The notes under the pieces were generated by a model, which was given only the letters and a program-made list of their open reading frames with translations, was not told where the DNA came from and made no database searches. Shown one piece after another: positions 36,457-48,850 of a DNA stretch of 64,000 bases. Where the stretch lies: NCBI RefSeq assembly GCF_033568475.1, contig NC_133121.1:24783374-24847373 (forward strand), given 5' to 3'. The first letter of the stretch is position 1; each line of letters opens with the position of its first letter. The translations under genes were made by a program, and so were the position numbers. The stretch comes from Henckelia pumila. Lineage: Eukaryota; Streptophyta; Magnoliopsida; Lamiales; Gesneriaceae.

Positions 36457-38774
36457 ATCTCCCACTTTGGCTATATGTGAAACTTTAATTTATAATTATG
36501 TTTTGCAAAAATAACCAAATAAGATCAACCTTGTTGTCATTATCGAAATGTATCTACAACCAATCCGATCCATCAATCATACCAACATAGTATTAAAGTG
36601 ACCTTTGGTGCATTCATCATAACTCGACCCATCAATGGTCAAATATGTCATACAAATGAATGACATGGGTTACGATGTGGATTTGTAGAATAAAAATTTC
36701 CTGTAATTTGATCTTAACATACCTATTTTCAACTGGTTCACCCTTAAACTTTAGTGAGATCAACCATAACAGAGTCAGAGTGTGAATTAATCAAAAAATT
36801 TATTTCTGCAGAATAACTTACATTTCCATAAACCAAAAAACCGAACATGTATTTAAAAGCATTTAAAATTACAAACTCCCATTAAAACTGAATATTCGTA
36901 ATTGAAAAAACACACAAAAAAATAATGTGCACATAAAACATTTTGGGTGATAATACCTTAGTAAGTGGATCCACAATCATGGAGTTTATACCGATGTGAT
37001 TTATAGACAACTATTCATTCTGAACTCTTACTTTAACAACCAAAACCCGATTTGATGACTTATAACAAACTATAAAATCTACTGTCATGATAAAAGAAGC
37101 TACATTAAGGGACTTTTTAGCACTCTTTCATGTGATGACATCTTCTGCCAGTAGATTAAAATAGTCCGACATAGTTTTCACACTATCTTGACATCCTGCA
37201 AATTAGTGTCGGTATATCAAATGATCTTAAAACCGATTTGGCCTCCGATATGTGAGCATTTAATCCTTTATTTTTCAGTAAATTCCATAATATCTAATTG
37301 ACTACTTTTCAATAGTCTACTCCTGAATTATTTAAATGTATATCCAACATTCTAGTCACGTATATAAATATTTTACGTATAAACCTTAGCAATGCATTAG
37401 ATTCCCTATGGCTAAGTCATAGAGAATAATTTGCTTTTCTTTTCCTTTAAAATCATTCTTAGGAAATTGATTGAGACTAAATTGTATCCCTTAATTATAA
37501 GGGTATCAAATGGTTTTCATTATAAAACAAGAAAAATATATTTACTCTGACAGACCTTATGAAATGTACAATCATCAATCAAATTCATCACAAAAGAACA
37601 AGATGTTCACATGATGAGACGTAAAATACCATTTATTTATTGAAATGCAGTACTCTTGCTAATATAATCCTGAAGAGTCCTTCAAAGAAACCAAAGAGAA
37701 AGGTTCTTTACAATTGCTTTCATGTTACTGTGTAAAACATCATTTATGACAAGACGATCCTTATATCTTTCCACATTACCTTTTGAATACTCGTGATTTT
37801 AAATATCCATTTAGAACCAATGAATTTCACATTTTAGGCAATGGAATAAGATCCCAAATGTCATTGTCTTTCATAGATTTTATCTCTTTATTATTGACAT
37901 CAATCCACTTTGAGAGTTAGAACTTTTCATGACTTGACAAAAATTGATAAAATATCATTTTCTCTCATTCCAATGTTGACCATATGCTCTTGGAGAAATA
38001 CAATCAAATTACCTAGGATTGCACGTCTTCTCTCTCGAGTGGAACTCCATAGTGACGAGGTTATTGAGATGTAAGAGCTTTTTTTTTCGGAATATTTCTT
38101 GAATGAGAAATTTTCTAAAATTGCCTTAGCGTATTGTGTTTTGAACAAGGTCAAAATAAAAATTTGATCAATGCCAATAACACTTGTGATAATATCAAAA
38201 TATTCTTCTTCAGAATACAAATTCCATAAATATATTTCCCTACAAACTCAACATCCTCAAAAAACCAAGCATTTCCCAACTTAAAATCAAATTTATTATG
38301 GGACCATAAAATTTTACCCCTTAGAACTTTAAGAGCCACTTTAATCAAACTTTGTTGATGATATATGTTGCAGTCATTAGTACTTTTCCATAAATGAGAT
38401 ATAAGAATTCATATCTAAAATAATCATTTATGAAAATTATAAAATATTGTTGATCATTACAAGAACAATACAGAATGACCTAGTACTCACAAATATCTGT
38501 ATTTATAAGTTCTAAGACGTCCAAATTCTTGTTGGCTTCAATCTCCTTTAATCGGTTCATTTTTCCTTTATACAATTAACACAAATATCAAAATATGTGA
38601 AATCTAAAGGATTGAGAACTTCGTCATACACAAGTTTTTTTATTCTCTATCTGGAGATATAACATAATATCTTATGTCAAGACATAACTGAATTCTCACT
38701 TATTTTAATTTTATCTTTGGGCCTTGTAAACTTAATTGCAGGGACTCATTAAATGAAACAATTGTATCAACTGA
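36457..38774 (-). pseudogene. Decayed Copia internal sequence, unit 2 and beyond
   Basis: Matches 32957-34623 up to 38114, then continues about 650 bases further as decayed Copia-like sequence. No intact frame. Confidence 0.6.
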
Positions 38775-39071
38775 ATAAAGATTATTGGATGAATTGCATG
38801 GTTCAAATATTTTTAGTTAAATTGATCTTAAAAGTTGTTATCATCAAATTAGAATGAGTAAAGGTGATGAGTGGAAAAGTTCTTTTAAAACTAAGTATGG
38901 ATTATATGAGTGGTTGGTTATGCCTTTTGGATTAACTAATTCACCGAGCACTTTTATGCTCTTAATGAATCATATCTTGCGTGCACACATTGGAAAATTT
39001 GTTGTAGTTTATTTTGATGATCTTCTAGTATATAGCAAGAATTTGAATGAGCATATTGAACACTTGAGAAT
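38775..39071 (+). pseudogene. Reina-like Ty3/Gypsy reverse transcriptase fragment, left part
   Basis: Reading frame with LLDELHGSNIF, a stop, [38 protein letters not shown] and the catalytic [11 protein letters not shown], ending HIEHLRI at the Tekay insertion. It continues at 56079 after one AGAAT target copy. Confidence 0.88.
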
Positions 39072-41134
39072 TGTGGGGACCTCGGGTTGCTAATCTCATC
39101 TTAGGACAATTAACGATTAATAAACAATTAATCATGTATTTAAAAGAATACTCAAACCAAATAAAAAAAAATTAAAAATATTGCACCTCGCTCGATCGGT
39201 TAAATCCTACCGATCGAGCGAGCTGGAAATCCCATTTCTCGGGTCTGAGCATATTTTGGTCTCGCTCGAGCGGTCAAATCCTACCGATCGAGCGAGCTCA
39301 AAATTTCAATTCTCTGTTTTGCATTTTTAAGGCCTCGCTCGATCGGTTAAATCCTACCGATCGAGCGGCCTCTCTGCCCAGAAAAATCTGCAGAAACACT
39401 TATGCTGTCAAGACTTGGAAAATTAATCCAAAACCAACTCAAACATGGTTTATCAATTCTGGAACATTCATATATATATATATATGAAGTCTCAAGCATC
39501 AATCCATTCGATTATTACATCAAACGAATAGTAACAAAGGCATCAAAACCATAAACTACACAAAGTGTACTTCAAGTCATAATTCTTCTACAAATTTGAT
39601 GCTAGTTCAACTATCATACATCATCTAAAACCCGAGTCCTCACTTGCTAAATCTCTCTCCCGAGCTATCAATGTCGTCGTTGACTAGCTCATGCCCCCTC
39701 TGTTGCCATGCACACATACAAAACAAAGCAACAACCGGATAAACTCCGGTGAGAAATCATTTCCAGTATAATCGACATATATAAAGCGTTAAATAAATCA
39801 TATCGACTCTATTCATAAGCGACTCAACAATAAAGAATATATCGATTAAGAATTGATTCATATAACGTCGTGTGCCATCAAGATTCGTAAACGATCTTGA
39901 CATGGATATCCATCTATCGAAATCATTTCGGATTCGAAAATAAGGTCAACCTCCGACCTTGGAATAGAACCAATTCAATAACATCTCGTATCATAATCAT
40001 ATCGACTCAAATCAAAGATCCACTACCTGGGATGGATCGACAACATCAAAATCAAATCAAAACATAAACAAGTATGTGGTTTTGGCAGGACAACTCAAGA
40101 ATAGTCGATCTTGAGTTTCAAACTCCCTAACTCGTGATGTCGTCATTATACCTTCGTATATCTCGGTTCTAACTACTTCGAATCTGAAATATAACATCAA
40201 AACATATATATCAGACTTCATTGAATCTTACCAATTCAGAATCAAATCAAAATCATCATCAGATTGTCAATCAATATTTTTTTCAAACCTCGACTTCCTC
40301 TTATTTGATTCAACTCGGCGTCTTGATTTGTTAGCCTTCAAAATCAACTGAAACTGAACAATAAAAATGCTATAACTTCATCAACATCTAAACAAACAGC
40401 TCAGCTCAGACATAGGCTATCAAAATAGTCTCAAACTCTAATCGACGGCATAGCGATTGAAACTCAGTAACCGACGAAATATCGAAATCATTTCTAATTA
40501 CTCAAATTCTTCATACGTATACTCAAGTCCATTAAACATCATCCAAATCATTTTATCAGCAGCCATAATAATATATAAACATGCTGGACTTAGGACTGAA
40601 GACATATAACATAAACTATTCAATCCGATTTTGAATATGCGAACGATAGAATGCCAAGAACAAGTTCATAATATCAGAATCTGATCTCTGCCAAATACTG
40701 ATTCCGAAACCTAACTAAAACATCACAATACTTACACGAGATCGAAGCCCTCGTTTCAAATATTCCAGAACAATTTACGGAATCAAAATCGGATAACCGA
40801 AGCAAAAGATATAAGGATTTAAAGATCAATAGCAAATGAAGAAGATGGGCTCTCGGCTTTGCTCTGTTCTTTCCTTCTTCTATTTCTGAATTTGCACGTA
40901 TTCTAGATTATTTATCAAAGAAAAAATTGGATATATTAAAGAAAAATTGCAATTTAGTCCCTGACACTTCAAAAATTACAATTCAGTCCTCGACCCTTAT
41001 TTTAATTCAATTTCAATCCTTAATAATTTAAGAATATTAGAATTTAAATCGAAACTCTAAATATTCCCAAATTAAATATACTCGGATTAAAATTAAATAA
41101 TCTCGAATTAAATTAAGTAATCCCGGGCCTTACA
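39072..41134 (-). repeat. Tekay-like 3' LTR (2063 bp)
   Basis: On the - strand it runs TGTAAGGCCCGGG ... GGTCCCCACA. Three hairpin-forming palindromes lie at 39187-39366. Nearly identical to 53989-56073. The (TA)n run at 39470-39485 is shorter than in the partner. Confidence 0.95.
39187..39366. repeat. Three CGCTCGATCGG hairpins in the Tekay-like 3' LTR
   Basis: Each reads CGCTCGATCGG (or CGCTCGAGCGG), TTAAATCCTA, CCGATCGAGCG: arms of about 11 bases and a 10-base loop. Repeated at a spacing of about 75-90 bases. The same set is at 54105-54282 in the other LTR. Confidence 0.95.
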
Positions 41135-41149
41135 TTCCTCCCCCACTAA
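41135..41149 (-). other. Polypurine tract of the Tekay-like element
   Basis: The - strand reads AGTGGGGGAGGAA directly before the 3' LTR start TGTAAGGCCC. Confidence 0.88.
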
Positions 41150-41245
41150 GATATGAGTTCGTCCTCGAATTCATAAACAGTATAGATATGCAGTCTGTAT
41201 ACTCATAAGAATAAAGAATAACAGAAAACTGAATAAGAACTCACA

Positions 41246-44200
41246 TCAGTGAAATAAGTAAGGAAATCTCTGTCTCATGTCTTCTTCAACTTTCCATGTC
41301 GCTTCTTCAACTCTGTGCCGACTCCATTGAATCATCACCAATGGAATGGTCTTCGTTCGGAGTTGCTTTTCTTTCCTATCCAGAATCTGAATCGGTTGTT
41401 CAAAATAACTCAGAGTGTCATCGAGTTCAGCTTCATCAACGTGGATAATATGCGATACATCAGGCTGATACTTCCTCAACATCGAAACATGAAAAACATC
41501 ATGAATATCGGACAAGGATGGAGGAAGAGCGAGTCGATAAGCAAGATTGCCTATCTTCTCGAGAATCTCATACGGCCCAATAAATCGTGGAGACAACTTT
41601 CCTTGCTTGCCAAATCTAACTGTGCCCCTGAATGGTGAAATCTTCAAGAACACTCTATCTCCCTGTTCAAAATATAATGGTCGTCGTCGAATATTCGCAT
41701 ATCTGGTTTGTCTATGCTGCGCTGTTCTCATTCTCTGCTGAATCAACTTCACCTTCTTAGTCATCTGTCTGATCATATCCGGTCCCAACTCAGGCACCTC
41801 CGACACATCATCCCAGTACAATGGCGATCGACACTTCTTCCCATACAACGCTTCAAATGGAGCCATCTTTATACTTGTCTGATAACTATTGTTATAAGAG
41901 AACTCCACAAGTGGTATAGAATCTTGCCATGTAACACCAAAATCAAGTATCACAGCTCTAAGCATATCCTCAAGAGTCTGAATAGTTCGTTCAGATTGAC
42001 CGTCAGTTTGAGGATGATAAGCAGTACTCAAATGTAAGCGCGTACCTAGAGCTTCCTGTAGGCTATGCCAAAAGTGCGAAGTAAATTTAGGATCTCGATC
42101 AGATTCAATCGACTTTGGCACACCGTGCAATCTTACCACTTCTCGAATATAGAGATCTGCCATTTGATCATGACGATAAGTCATTCGATAATAAATGAAG
42201 CACGCAGATTTCGTCAATCTGTCTATGATCACCCAAATAGCATCACATCCTCGGGATGCTCGTGGCAATTTTGTCACAAAGTCCATAGAAATGTGATCCC
42301 ATTTCCATTCAGGAATAGATAGACTCTGTAATAAGCCATCTGGTTTCTTTCTCTCAGCCTTCACCTGTTGGCAGTTCAAGCATTTTGATACAAATTCAGT
42401 CACATCAGACTTCATTTGTTTCCACCAGTACTGATTTTTCAAATCATTGTACATTTTCCTGCCTCCAGGGTGAATACTGAATCGACTACAATGAGCTTCC
42501 TTCAAAATATTCTGTCTCAAATCTGAAAGATCGGGAACAACAATTCGGTTATTCACATACAGAATATCATCATCACTAACATTGTATTCAGACTGATGTC
42601 CTGATCTGATCATTTCAATCGATTTCTGAACACTGAAGTCTGATTTCTGTGCGTCTTTAATTTGAATCAACAATTCAGGCTCAGCACTGATAGCATATAC
42701 TCTCATTGGTCTCCTATCTGTATCAAATATATATCCAAAAATATAGCAATCTTCAATCAAATTCGATACACCTATAGTAGACAAGGATAAAGCACATACC
42801 TTCCTACTTAGGGCATCTGCTGCTGCATTCGATTTCCCTGGATAATATTTGATTTCACAATCAAAATCTTTCAATAAATCGAGCCATCTTCTTTGTCTCG
42901 TGTTTAGATCAGATTGTGAAAACAGATACTTCAAACTCTTGTGATCAGAAAAGATTTCAAACTTTTCACCATATAAATAATGTCTCCAAATTTTTAATGC
43001 AAAGACGATGCTGCCAATTCAAGATCATGAATTGGATATCGGACTTCATGTGGTTTCAGTTGTCGAGAGGCATAAGCGACAACATGTCCTTTCTGCATTA
43101 AAACACATCCCAGACCTCGATGAGAAGCATCGCAATAAACAACAAAATCACCAGTACCTGAAGGGATTGTCAAGACTGGTGATGTAGTCAATCTTTTCTT
43201 AAACTCAAGAAAACTTGTTTCACATGCTTCAGACCACACAAACGGTGCATTCTTCTGTGTAAGCTGAGTAATAGGTTTTGCAATAGATGAGAAATCTCGG
43301 ATGAATCGACGATAATATCCTGCCAAGCCCATAAAACTTCTGGTTTCAGGCACAGATGTCGGTCGCTGCCAACTAATCACAGCTTCAACTTTACTTGGAT
43401 CAACTAAAATACCATCTCCTGATATAATATGACCCAGAAAAACCACCTGTTTCAACCAAAACTCACATTTGGATAGCTTAGCATACAGTTTTTCTTCCCT
43501 CAACGTCTTCAAAACTGTTCTCAAGTGATTAGCATGATCACACAAATTCTTAGAGTATATCAAAATATCATCGATAAATATGATCACGAAATCATCTAGA
43601 TATTTTTGAAATACTCTATTCATCAATCCCATAAAAACTGCTGGTGCATTCGTTAGACCAACAGGCATGACTATAAATTCGTAATGGCCATGCCTGGTTC
43701 TAAATGCAGTCTTAGGGATATCCTCATCTCTCACCCTCAATGGATGATAACCGGATTGTAAATCAATCTTCGAATATATTGACGAACCCTGCAATTGATC
43801 AAACAAATCATCGATACGAGGTAAAGGATAGCGATTCTTTACCGTTGCTTTGTTCAATTGTCGGTAGTCAATACACAGTCTCATTGATCCGTCTTTCTTT
43901 CTCACAAATAATACCGGAGCTACCCAGGGCGAAACACTTGTTCTGATATATCCCTTGGCCAACAATTTTTCAAGTTGGTCCTTCAACTCTTTCAACTCTA
44001 TCGGTGCCATACGATAAGGTGCTTTTGATATCGGTTGTGTACCTGGCATCAATTCTATGCTAAAATCTACCTCTCGAAACGGAGGCAATCCCGGTATCTC
44101 GTCAGGGAAAACATCAGCGAATTCACTAACCACTGGCAAGTCAGCCAATTTCGGGCTAGTCTTCAGTACATCTACTGCATAGATAAGAAATCCTTCTCCC

Positions 44201-44256
44201 CCTTTCTGTAATAAGTCAGTCATAGAAAGAACAGATGTCAAAGGAATTCTGGCTCG
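41246..44256 (-). pseudogene. Tekay-like RT, RNase H, integrase and chromodomain
   Basis: From 44256: [58 protein letters not shown] and catalytic [11 protein letters not shown]; RNase H with [17 protein letters not shown] one-base loss near 43005 breaks the frame after DLELAA, and the next frame resumes with [20 protein letters not shown]. Integrase: zinc motif with [11 protein letters not shown] and [13 protein letters not shown], core DDE in [17 protein letters not shown] and [14 protein letters not shown], then [19 protein letters not shown]. The C-terminus ([20 protein letters not shown], then [17 protein letters not shown]) is a chromodomain, which in this lineage guides insertion to marked chromatin. 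The end is TGA at 41246. Confidence 0.94.
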
Positions 44257-44261
44257 TGATC
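44257..44261. repeat. Target-site duplication TGATC, left copy (right copy 52133-52137)
   Basis: TGATC abuts both LTR ends of the nested Athila element. Removing it joins the protease part YGKGS to the RT-side part [10 protein letters not shown] of the Tekay-like polyprotein. Confidence 0.93.
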
Positions 44262-45646
44262 TGATAAGTGTATTTTATACACTTAATTTATATATGATTT
44301 TAATTGTTAAATATTTGTTTCGAGCAGATTTATGCCTGGATTTTGTTGTTTTTGTGTTTGTAGGAGAGTATGGAGAATTATTTGGAAAAGAGAATAAAAA
44401 TGATATTTGTGAGAAAATGGAGAAAGAAATTAAAAGGAGAAAAGAAAAGAATAAAAGAAAGGAAGAGAAAAGAAAGAAGAAAATAACGTACAGAAGACTT
44501 AATGGGCTTTGTAAATGGGCCAATTGGTTGGCGCTAAAACTTAGCGCTTAAGGGAAAGCTATCGCGCAAGTGTGTGAAGCGAGAGAATTGAAGCCAGAGC
44601 CCTATGCGCGCCCTCCTGGGTTTTTAAGTGCCCGCGCATCACTATCAGTGTTTTAATCGAAAAGGAAACTTTCTATTTTCTTGGGCTTTTGAGTACGCTA
44701 TAAAAAGAGATTTTTTTAGTCTGAGATGGGAAGGGCTGCCACAATATTTTACACGCACATCAGATATTGATCGTGAAGATTTCTGGGAAGAAATCTGGAG
44801 CTTTAATCTGATGAACAAAGACGGAGTTTGAAAGACCGGACACGGCGTCGACGACGGATTTGTTTCTTTTATCTTTATTTATTTAATTCTGAATATATTT
44901 TTGGATTTTTGAACATGTTTTGTTTTATTCAGAATTTTATTATGAACTAAATTTTTAGAGTCTAGAGGTCAGATGGAACCTGGTTGAGACGCTTTCATGA
45001 ATTTTTGATTTTATTGAATTGAGTTTTGTTTCTAGATTAATTGTTTTTTTATAGAATTGATTGTCTTTTCAATTATCTGATCAATAATTGATTTGTTATA
45101 TTTATTTGAAATCATTGCTTGGGAGAGGGGATTTTGAATAGGACATTAGAAACTACACTGTTAATTATTTATACAGCTCGGGAGAGTGTATGATTTTAAC
45201 AGAGCTTTTAAAAAGAACATTATTTTGTGATAGATCACTGCGATAAATTCTTAATAGGAATATTGGAATTGAATTGTAGTTGATAAACATTATTTGTTGC
45301 TCGGGAGAGGGAAATAATAAACTTAAGTGTTCTTGGCTATTAATTGACTGAAATTCATGAAGATTAATTATTTAGTATTGACTGTTGTTGAAACCAGGTG
45401 AAATCTATACCTCTAGACTATTTTTCTCTGATTGATATTATCTGAAAGTTGTGTGTGTGCTATAAAATCTTCTTGATTATTTTTATTTATTTCAAAATTC
45501 TCAAATTTTGATTTTCTAGATAAAGTTTGGACTATTCTAATTACAAGTACTAAATATTTTTATTTTACTCCCTGTGGGATCGATATCTGATTTAATCACT
45601 ATATTAAAACTTTACACTCGTACGCTTGCGAGGAATTTTCATAACA
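44262..45646 (+). repeat. Athila-2 5' LTR
   Basis: TGATAAGTGTATTTTATACAC ... TTTTCATAACA. Contains a 70-base polypurine stretch (44416-44486), GCGC-rich words (44530-44640) and a TATA box GCTATAAAAAGAG at 44698. The U5 end carries CCCTGTGGGATCGATATCTG and TACGCTTGCGAGG. Confidence 0.95.
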
Positions 45647-45652
45647 AGTTTT

Positions 45653-45670
45653 TGGCGCCGTTGCCGTGGA
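45653..45670 (+). other. Primer-binding site, tRNA-Asp type
   Basis: TGGCGCCGTTGCCGTGGA, one mismatch from the tRNA-Asp complement, six bases after the LTR. Confidence 0.92.
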
Positions 45671-45777
45671 GTAATTTTGATTATTTTTTTTAGTTTTGTT
45701 ACCAATTAGTCTAGATTTTAATTTAGAGTTTTTTTATTTTATTTTGAAGTTACTAATTAAATTCTTCTTAATTTTAA

Positions 45778-47162
45778 TTGCAGTTTATGCGACGATCTCA
45801 AAGTGCGAATTCTCTACTTTTTGATCCGGAGATCGAACGAACTGCACGTGCTTTGAGAAGAGCGAGAAGAGAAGAAATTAATAACATGGCTGAAGAGAAT
45901 GTGAATCAAGCTCCCCTGGTGCCTAGCAGAGATCACTTCAGGCCGACGATCCAGGCTCACTACTCTGGAATAGCTCGAGGAACAAAAAATGCCAACAATT
46001 TTGAGCTAAAGCCGGCCTTGATCAACATGGTTCAATCGAACCAATTTAATGGGAGTGCCACAGCTGATCCTCACTTGCATCTCAGGACCTTTTTAGAAAT
46101 TACTGATACGGTAAAATTTAACGGTGTTCCTAAGGATAGTATTCGTTTACGCTTTTTTCCATTTTTTCTCAGGGATCAAGCCAGAAGTTGGTTGCAATCA
46201 CTGCTGCTTGGAAGCATCACTACTTGGGAGGGGATGGCAGAAAAATTTTTTGCTAAATATTTTCCACCTGCCAAGTCCACCCAGTTGAAGATCGAGATCA
46301 GCACTTTCAGGAAGATGGATTCTGAACAGCTCTACGAGGCGTGGGAAAGGTACAAAGAATTACTTAGACGTTGTCCTAACCACAATTTTGCAGATTGGGA
46401 ACAGATCGAGTGGTTTTACAATGGACTGAATGCGCCTACGAGGATGAACGTGGATTCTGCTTCTGGAGGAACTATTTTTGCAAAGGACCCCGCTCAAGCC
46501 TACGATATGCTGGAACAGATGACGATCAATAGTTTCAATGGCCATCTGAGCGTATGGGAGTCAAGAAGCCAGCTGGAGTGTATGCAGTGGATCCTCTCAC
46601 ATCCATCACTGCTCAATTATCTGCACTGACTACGCAGGTAGCTTCTTTGAATAAGATTCATGTTGCAGATTCAATTGGAGTTGAGGGATCACATACACCA
46701 GAGCAAGTTAATTATATCAATCCTAATGGCTACCGAGGTTATGGAGCTTACAGAGGTAATCCGGTTCCTAATGCTTATCACCCTAGTTTGAGGAATAATG
46801 AAATTTTTTCATATGCTAACAATACTAATAAGGGTGATGGTAAGCTGTCTTTGGAGGACGTTGTTAGTACCTTTGTGCAGGAATCAGGTAAGAGGATGGC
46901 GAGAACTGAGTCTCGCCTCGACGGCTTGGAGACGCACATGGCCAACATGGGCGCGGTGTTGCAATCCATGGAGACTAGCATCGGGCAGTTGGCGAATGCA
47001 TTGAAGGATAATAATAGAGGCCAGTTTCCAAGCAACACTGAGGTGAATCCCAAGGAGCAATGCAATGCTATCACGTTGAGAAGTGAGAAGCAAGTGGATA
47101 GAGAAGAAAGCCATCCATCTAAAAGGACTGAGAAAGCTGTAGTTGAAGAGAAGGAAGTCTAG
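45778..47162 (+). pseudogene. Athila-2 gag, frameshifted
   Basis: Frame from 45778 (MRRSQSANSLLFDPEIERTA) with capsid wording FELKPALINMVQSNQFNGS, PHLHLRTFLEI, RLRFFPFFLRDQARSWLQSL and ERYKELLRRCPNHNF. It shifts frame near 46560 into GVYAVDPLTSITAQLSAL, then SMETSIGQLANALKDNNRGQ, EQCNAITLRSEKQV and a TAG at 47160-47162 before the protease part. A CCHC knuckle is not evident. Confidence 0.9.
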
Positions 47163-47975
47163 AGAAAGGAGCCTGAACTGGAGCCGAAACCGATGTACAA
47201 GCCTCCACTTTCCTACCCGCAGAGGTTCAAGAAAAAAGCTTTAGATGAGCAGTTCTCCGAATTCTTGGAGATTTTCAAAAAGATTCATATCAACATCCCC
47301 TTTGCTGAAGCTTTGGAGCAAATGACGAACTATGCGAAGTTCATCAAGGAGATGATGTCCAAGAAGAGGAGGCTGCTAGAAAACGAGGTAGTCAATCTGA
47401 CGGAAGAGTGCAGTGCGGTGCTACAAAAGAAGATGCCACAGAAACTTAAGGATCCAGGGAGTTTTACTATTCCTTGTTCTATTAGTTCTTCTTATTTTAA
47501 TAATGCACTTTGTGATTTAGGGGCCAGTATTAATTTAATGTCATTATCTATTTACAGGGCCTTGGAGTTGGGAGACATGAAATCGACTAAGATTTCATTG
47601 CAATTGGCGGATAGAAGCATTAAATATCCACTAGGAATTGTTGTAGATTTTCTAGTCAAGGTTGATAAATTTATCTTCCTTGAAGCGGATCATGGTGCTC
47701 CGCTGATTTTTGGACGTCCATTTTTGGCTACTGCTGATGCCAAAATAGATGTCAAGAAGGGTGCGTTTTCGATGGGTGTGGAAGGCGAGAGAGTGATTTT
47801 CAACTTATTCACGAAAGCACCCAATCCACCCATTGAAGAATTGTGTTTAATCGAGCCGGTTGTAAAGTTGGAAGCGCCAAATTTATCATCAAAGAAGGCC
47901 AAGAAAAAAAGAGAAAAATTTAAAAGGCGGTTCGTGGAATTTATTTGGCGAGTAAAAGAAAAAGGGAAGCCTTAA
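47163..47975 (+). CDS. Athila-2 aspartic protease, end of the coding region
   Basis: Continues in the gag frame after the TAG at 47160. Protease block: ALCDLGASINLMSLSIYRAL, ISLQLADRSIKYPLGIV and LIFGRPFLATADAKI, the same DLGAS-type active site as the 11.8-12.5 kb element. It ends with a lysine-rich tail (KKAKKKREKFKRRF to EKGKP) and TAA 47973-47975. No pol domains follow. The lysine-rich tail may derive from the far end of a longer ancestor through a pol deletion. Confidence 0.88.
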   Translation, partial: RKEPELEPKPMYKPPLSYPQRFKKKALDEQFSEFLEIFKKIHINIPFAEALEQMTNYAKFIKEMMSKKRRLLENEVVNLTEECSAVLQKKMPQKLKDPGSFTIPCSISSSYFNNALCDLGASINLMSLSIYRALELGDMKSTKISLQLADRSIKYPLGIVVDFLVKVDKFIFLEADHGAPLIFGRPFLATADAKIDVKKGAFSMGVEGERVIFNLFTKAPNPPIEELCLIEPVVKLEAPNLSSKKAKKKREKFKRRFVEFIWRVKEKGKP

Positions 47976-48159
47976 TACCGGTGAAAGTCGGGCTGACGAC
48001 TTTAAATCAAGCGCTACTTGGGAGGCAACCCAAGCATTTTATTTTATTTGCTTTTATTTTCAGTTTAATTAATTTTTGTTATTTAAAAGTTTTTTTTTAT
48101 TTTTTATATTTTTCAATTTTTTAAGTTTAATTTTTCTTAATTTTCAATTTTTTTCAGGC

Positions 48160-48850
48160 TCCAAAAATTCTCAATACCGAGCAAGCGGCGCGCCCGCGCC
48201 TTACCTGGGCGAAATTGGCGATGATTTGCGAATTAAAGGCGCGCCCGCGTCATTATCTCGAGCGCCCGCGCCTCCTCACCGCATGAAGCTTAGCCATTAG
48301 CGCATCTTCTTTGCGCAATCGCGCATCTGCACCGCGCGGCCACAAAGCGCAAACGCGCAACTTAAAGTGCGCAAGACCAGCGCAAACAAGACACCAACAA
48401 CGCAGAATCTAGCACTATCACGCATCATCACCGAAGCGCCAACGATTCCCATCTGCGCCTCTTCTAAGCGCAATCGCGCTAACCAAGCCATCATCTGCGC
48501 TGCCATAGGCGCTATCGCGCCACTTCAGCCCCAACAGCACAGCAAATCTCCCTATCAGCAACTTTTCTGCGCAACGTCAAGAGCAAACACGCATCGCCAT
48601 TTCCAGCAGCTCTTCCATGCGATCGAGATTGCATCATAAGCTTTCCCTTACCATGCGCTAACAACCTCTTGAAGGGCGCCAACCATCCTCAGCAGCGCTT
48701 AACAGTGCGCTAACGCGCATGAATCTCCCCATTTGCGCATCACAAGACATCCAAGGCGTAACAGTGTTCCTGCACCGCGCAAGAATTCCAGCTGCTACTA
48801 TCCATGCGCGAACGAGCTCTACAACATCAGCAACTCCGTGAGCCAACGAT
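48160..48850. repeat. GCGC-word-rich region in Athila-2
   Basis: An unusually CpG-rich stretch in an AT-rich element, with dozens of GCGC, GCGCAT and CGCGCC words at irregular spacing. Not a simple tandem repeat. The open frames across it (for example 48367-48639) have no recognizable motif. Confidence 0.85.

Larger units (their letters stand above)
34624..38114 (+). repeat. Tandem duplication unit 2 (Kunitz copy 2, 3' flank, Copia piece)
   Basis: Second copy of the unit, shorter by the length of the MITE. Its right end (GAGAAATTTTC, TAAAATTGCC at 38106-38120) continues into more Copia sequence, so this side is the original context and the junction at 34623/34624 is the new one. Confidence 0.92.

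Noticed and set aside
39187..39366. Regular palindromic repeats considered as a CRISPR array
   Set aside because: Plant nuclear LTR context, only three units, no unique spacers of constant length, and an identical set in the partner LTR.
44294..44551. Lysine-rich frames in the Athila-2 LTRs (also 50748-51038)
   Set aside because: Produced by the polypurine stretch.
48367..48639. Open frames in the GCGC-rich region, and AscI-like GGCGCGCC sites suggesting vector DNA
   Set aside because: No protein motif, and the words are part of a diffuse GCGC pattern that also occurs in the element's own LTRs, so cloning vector is unlikely.
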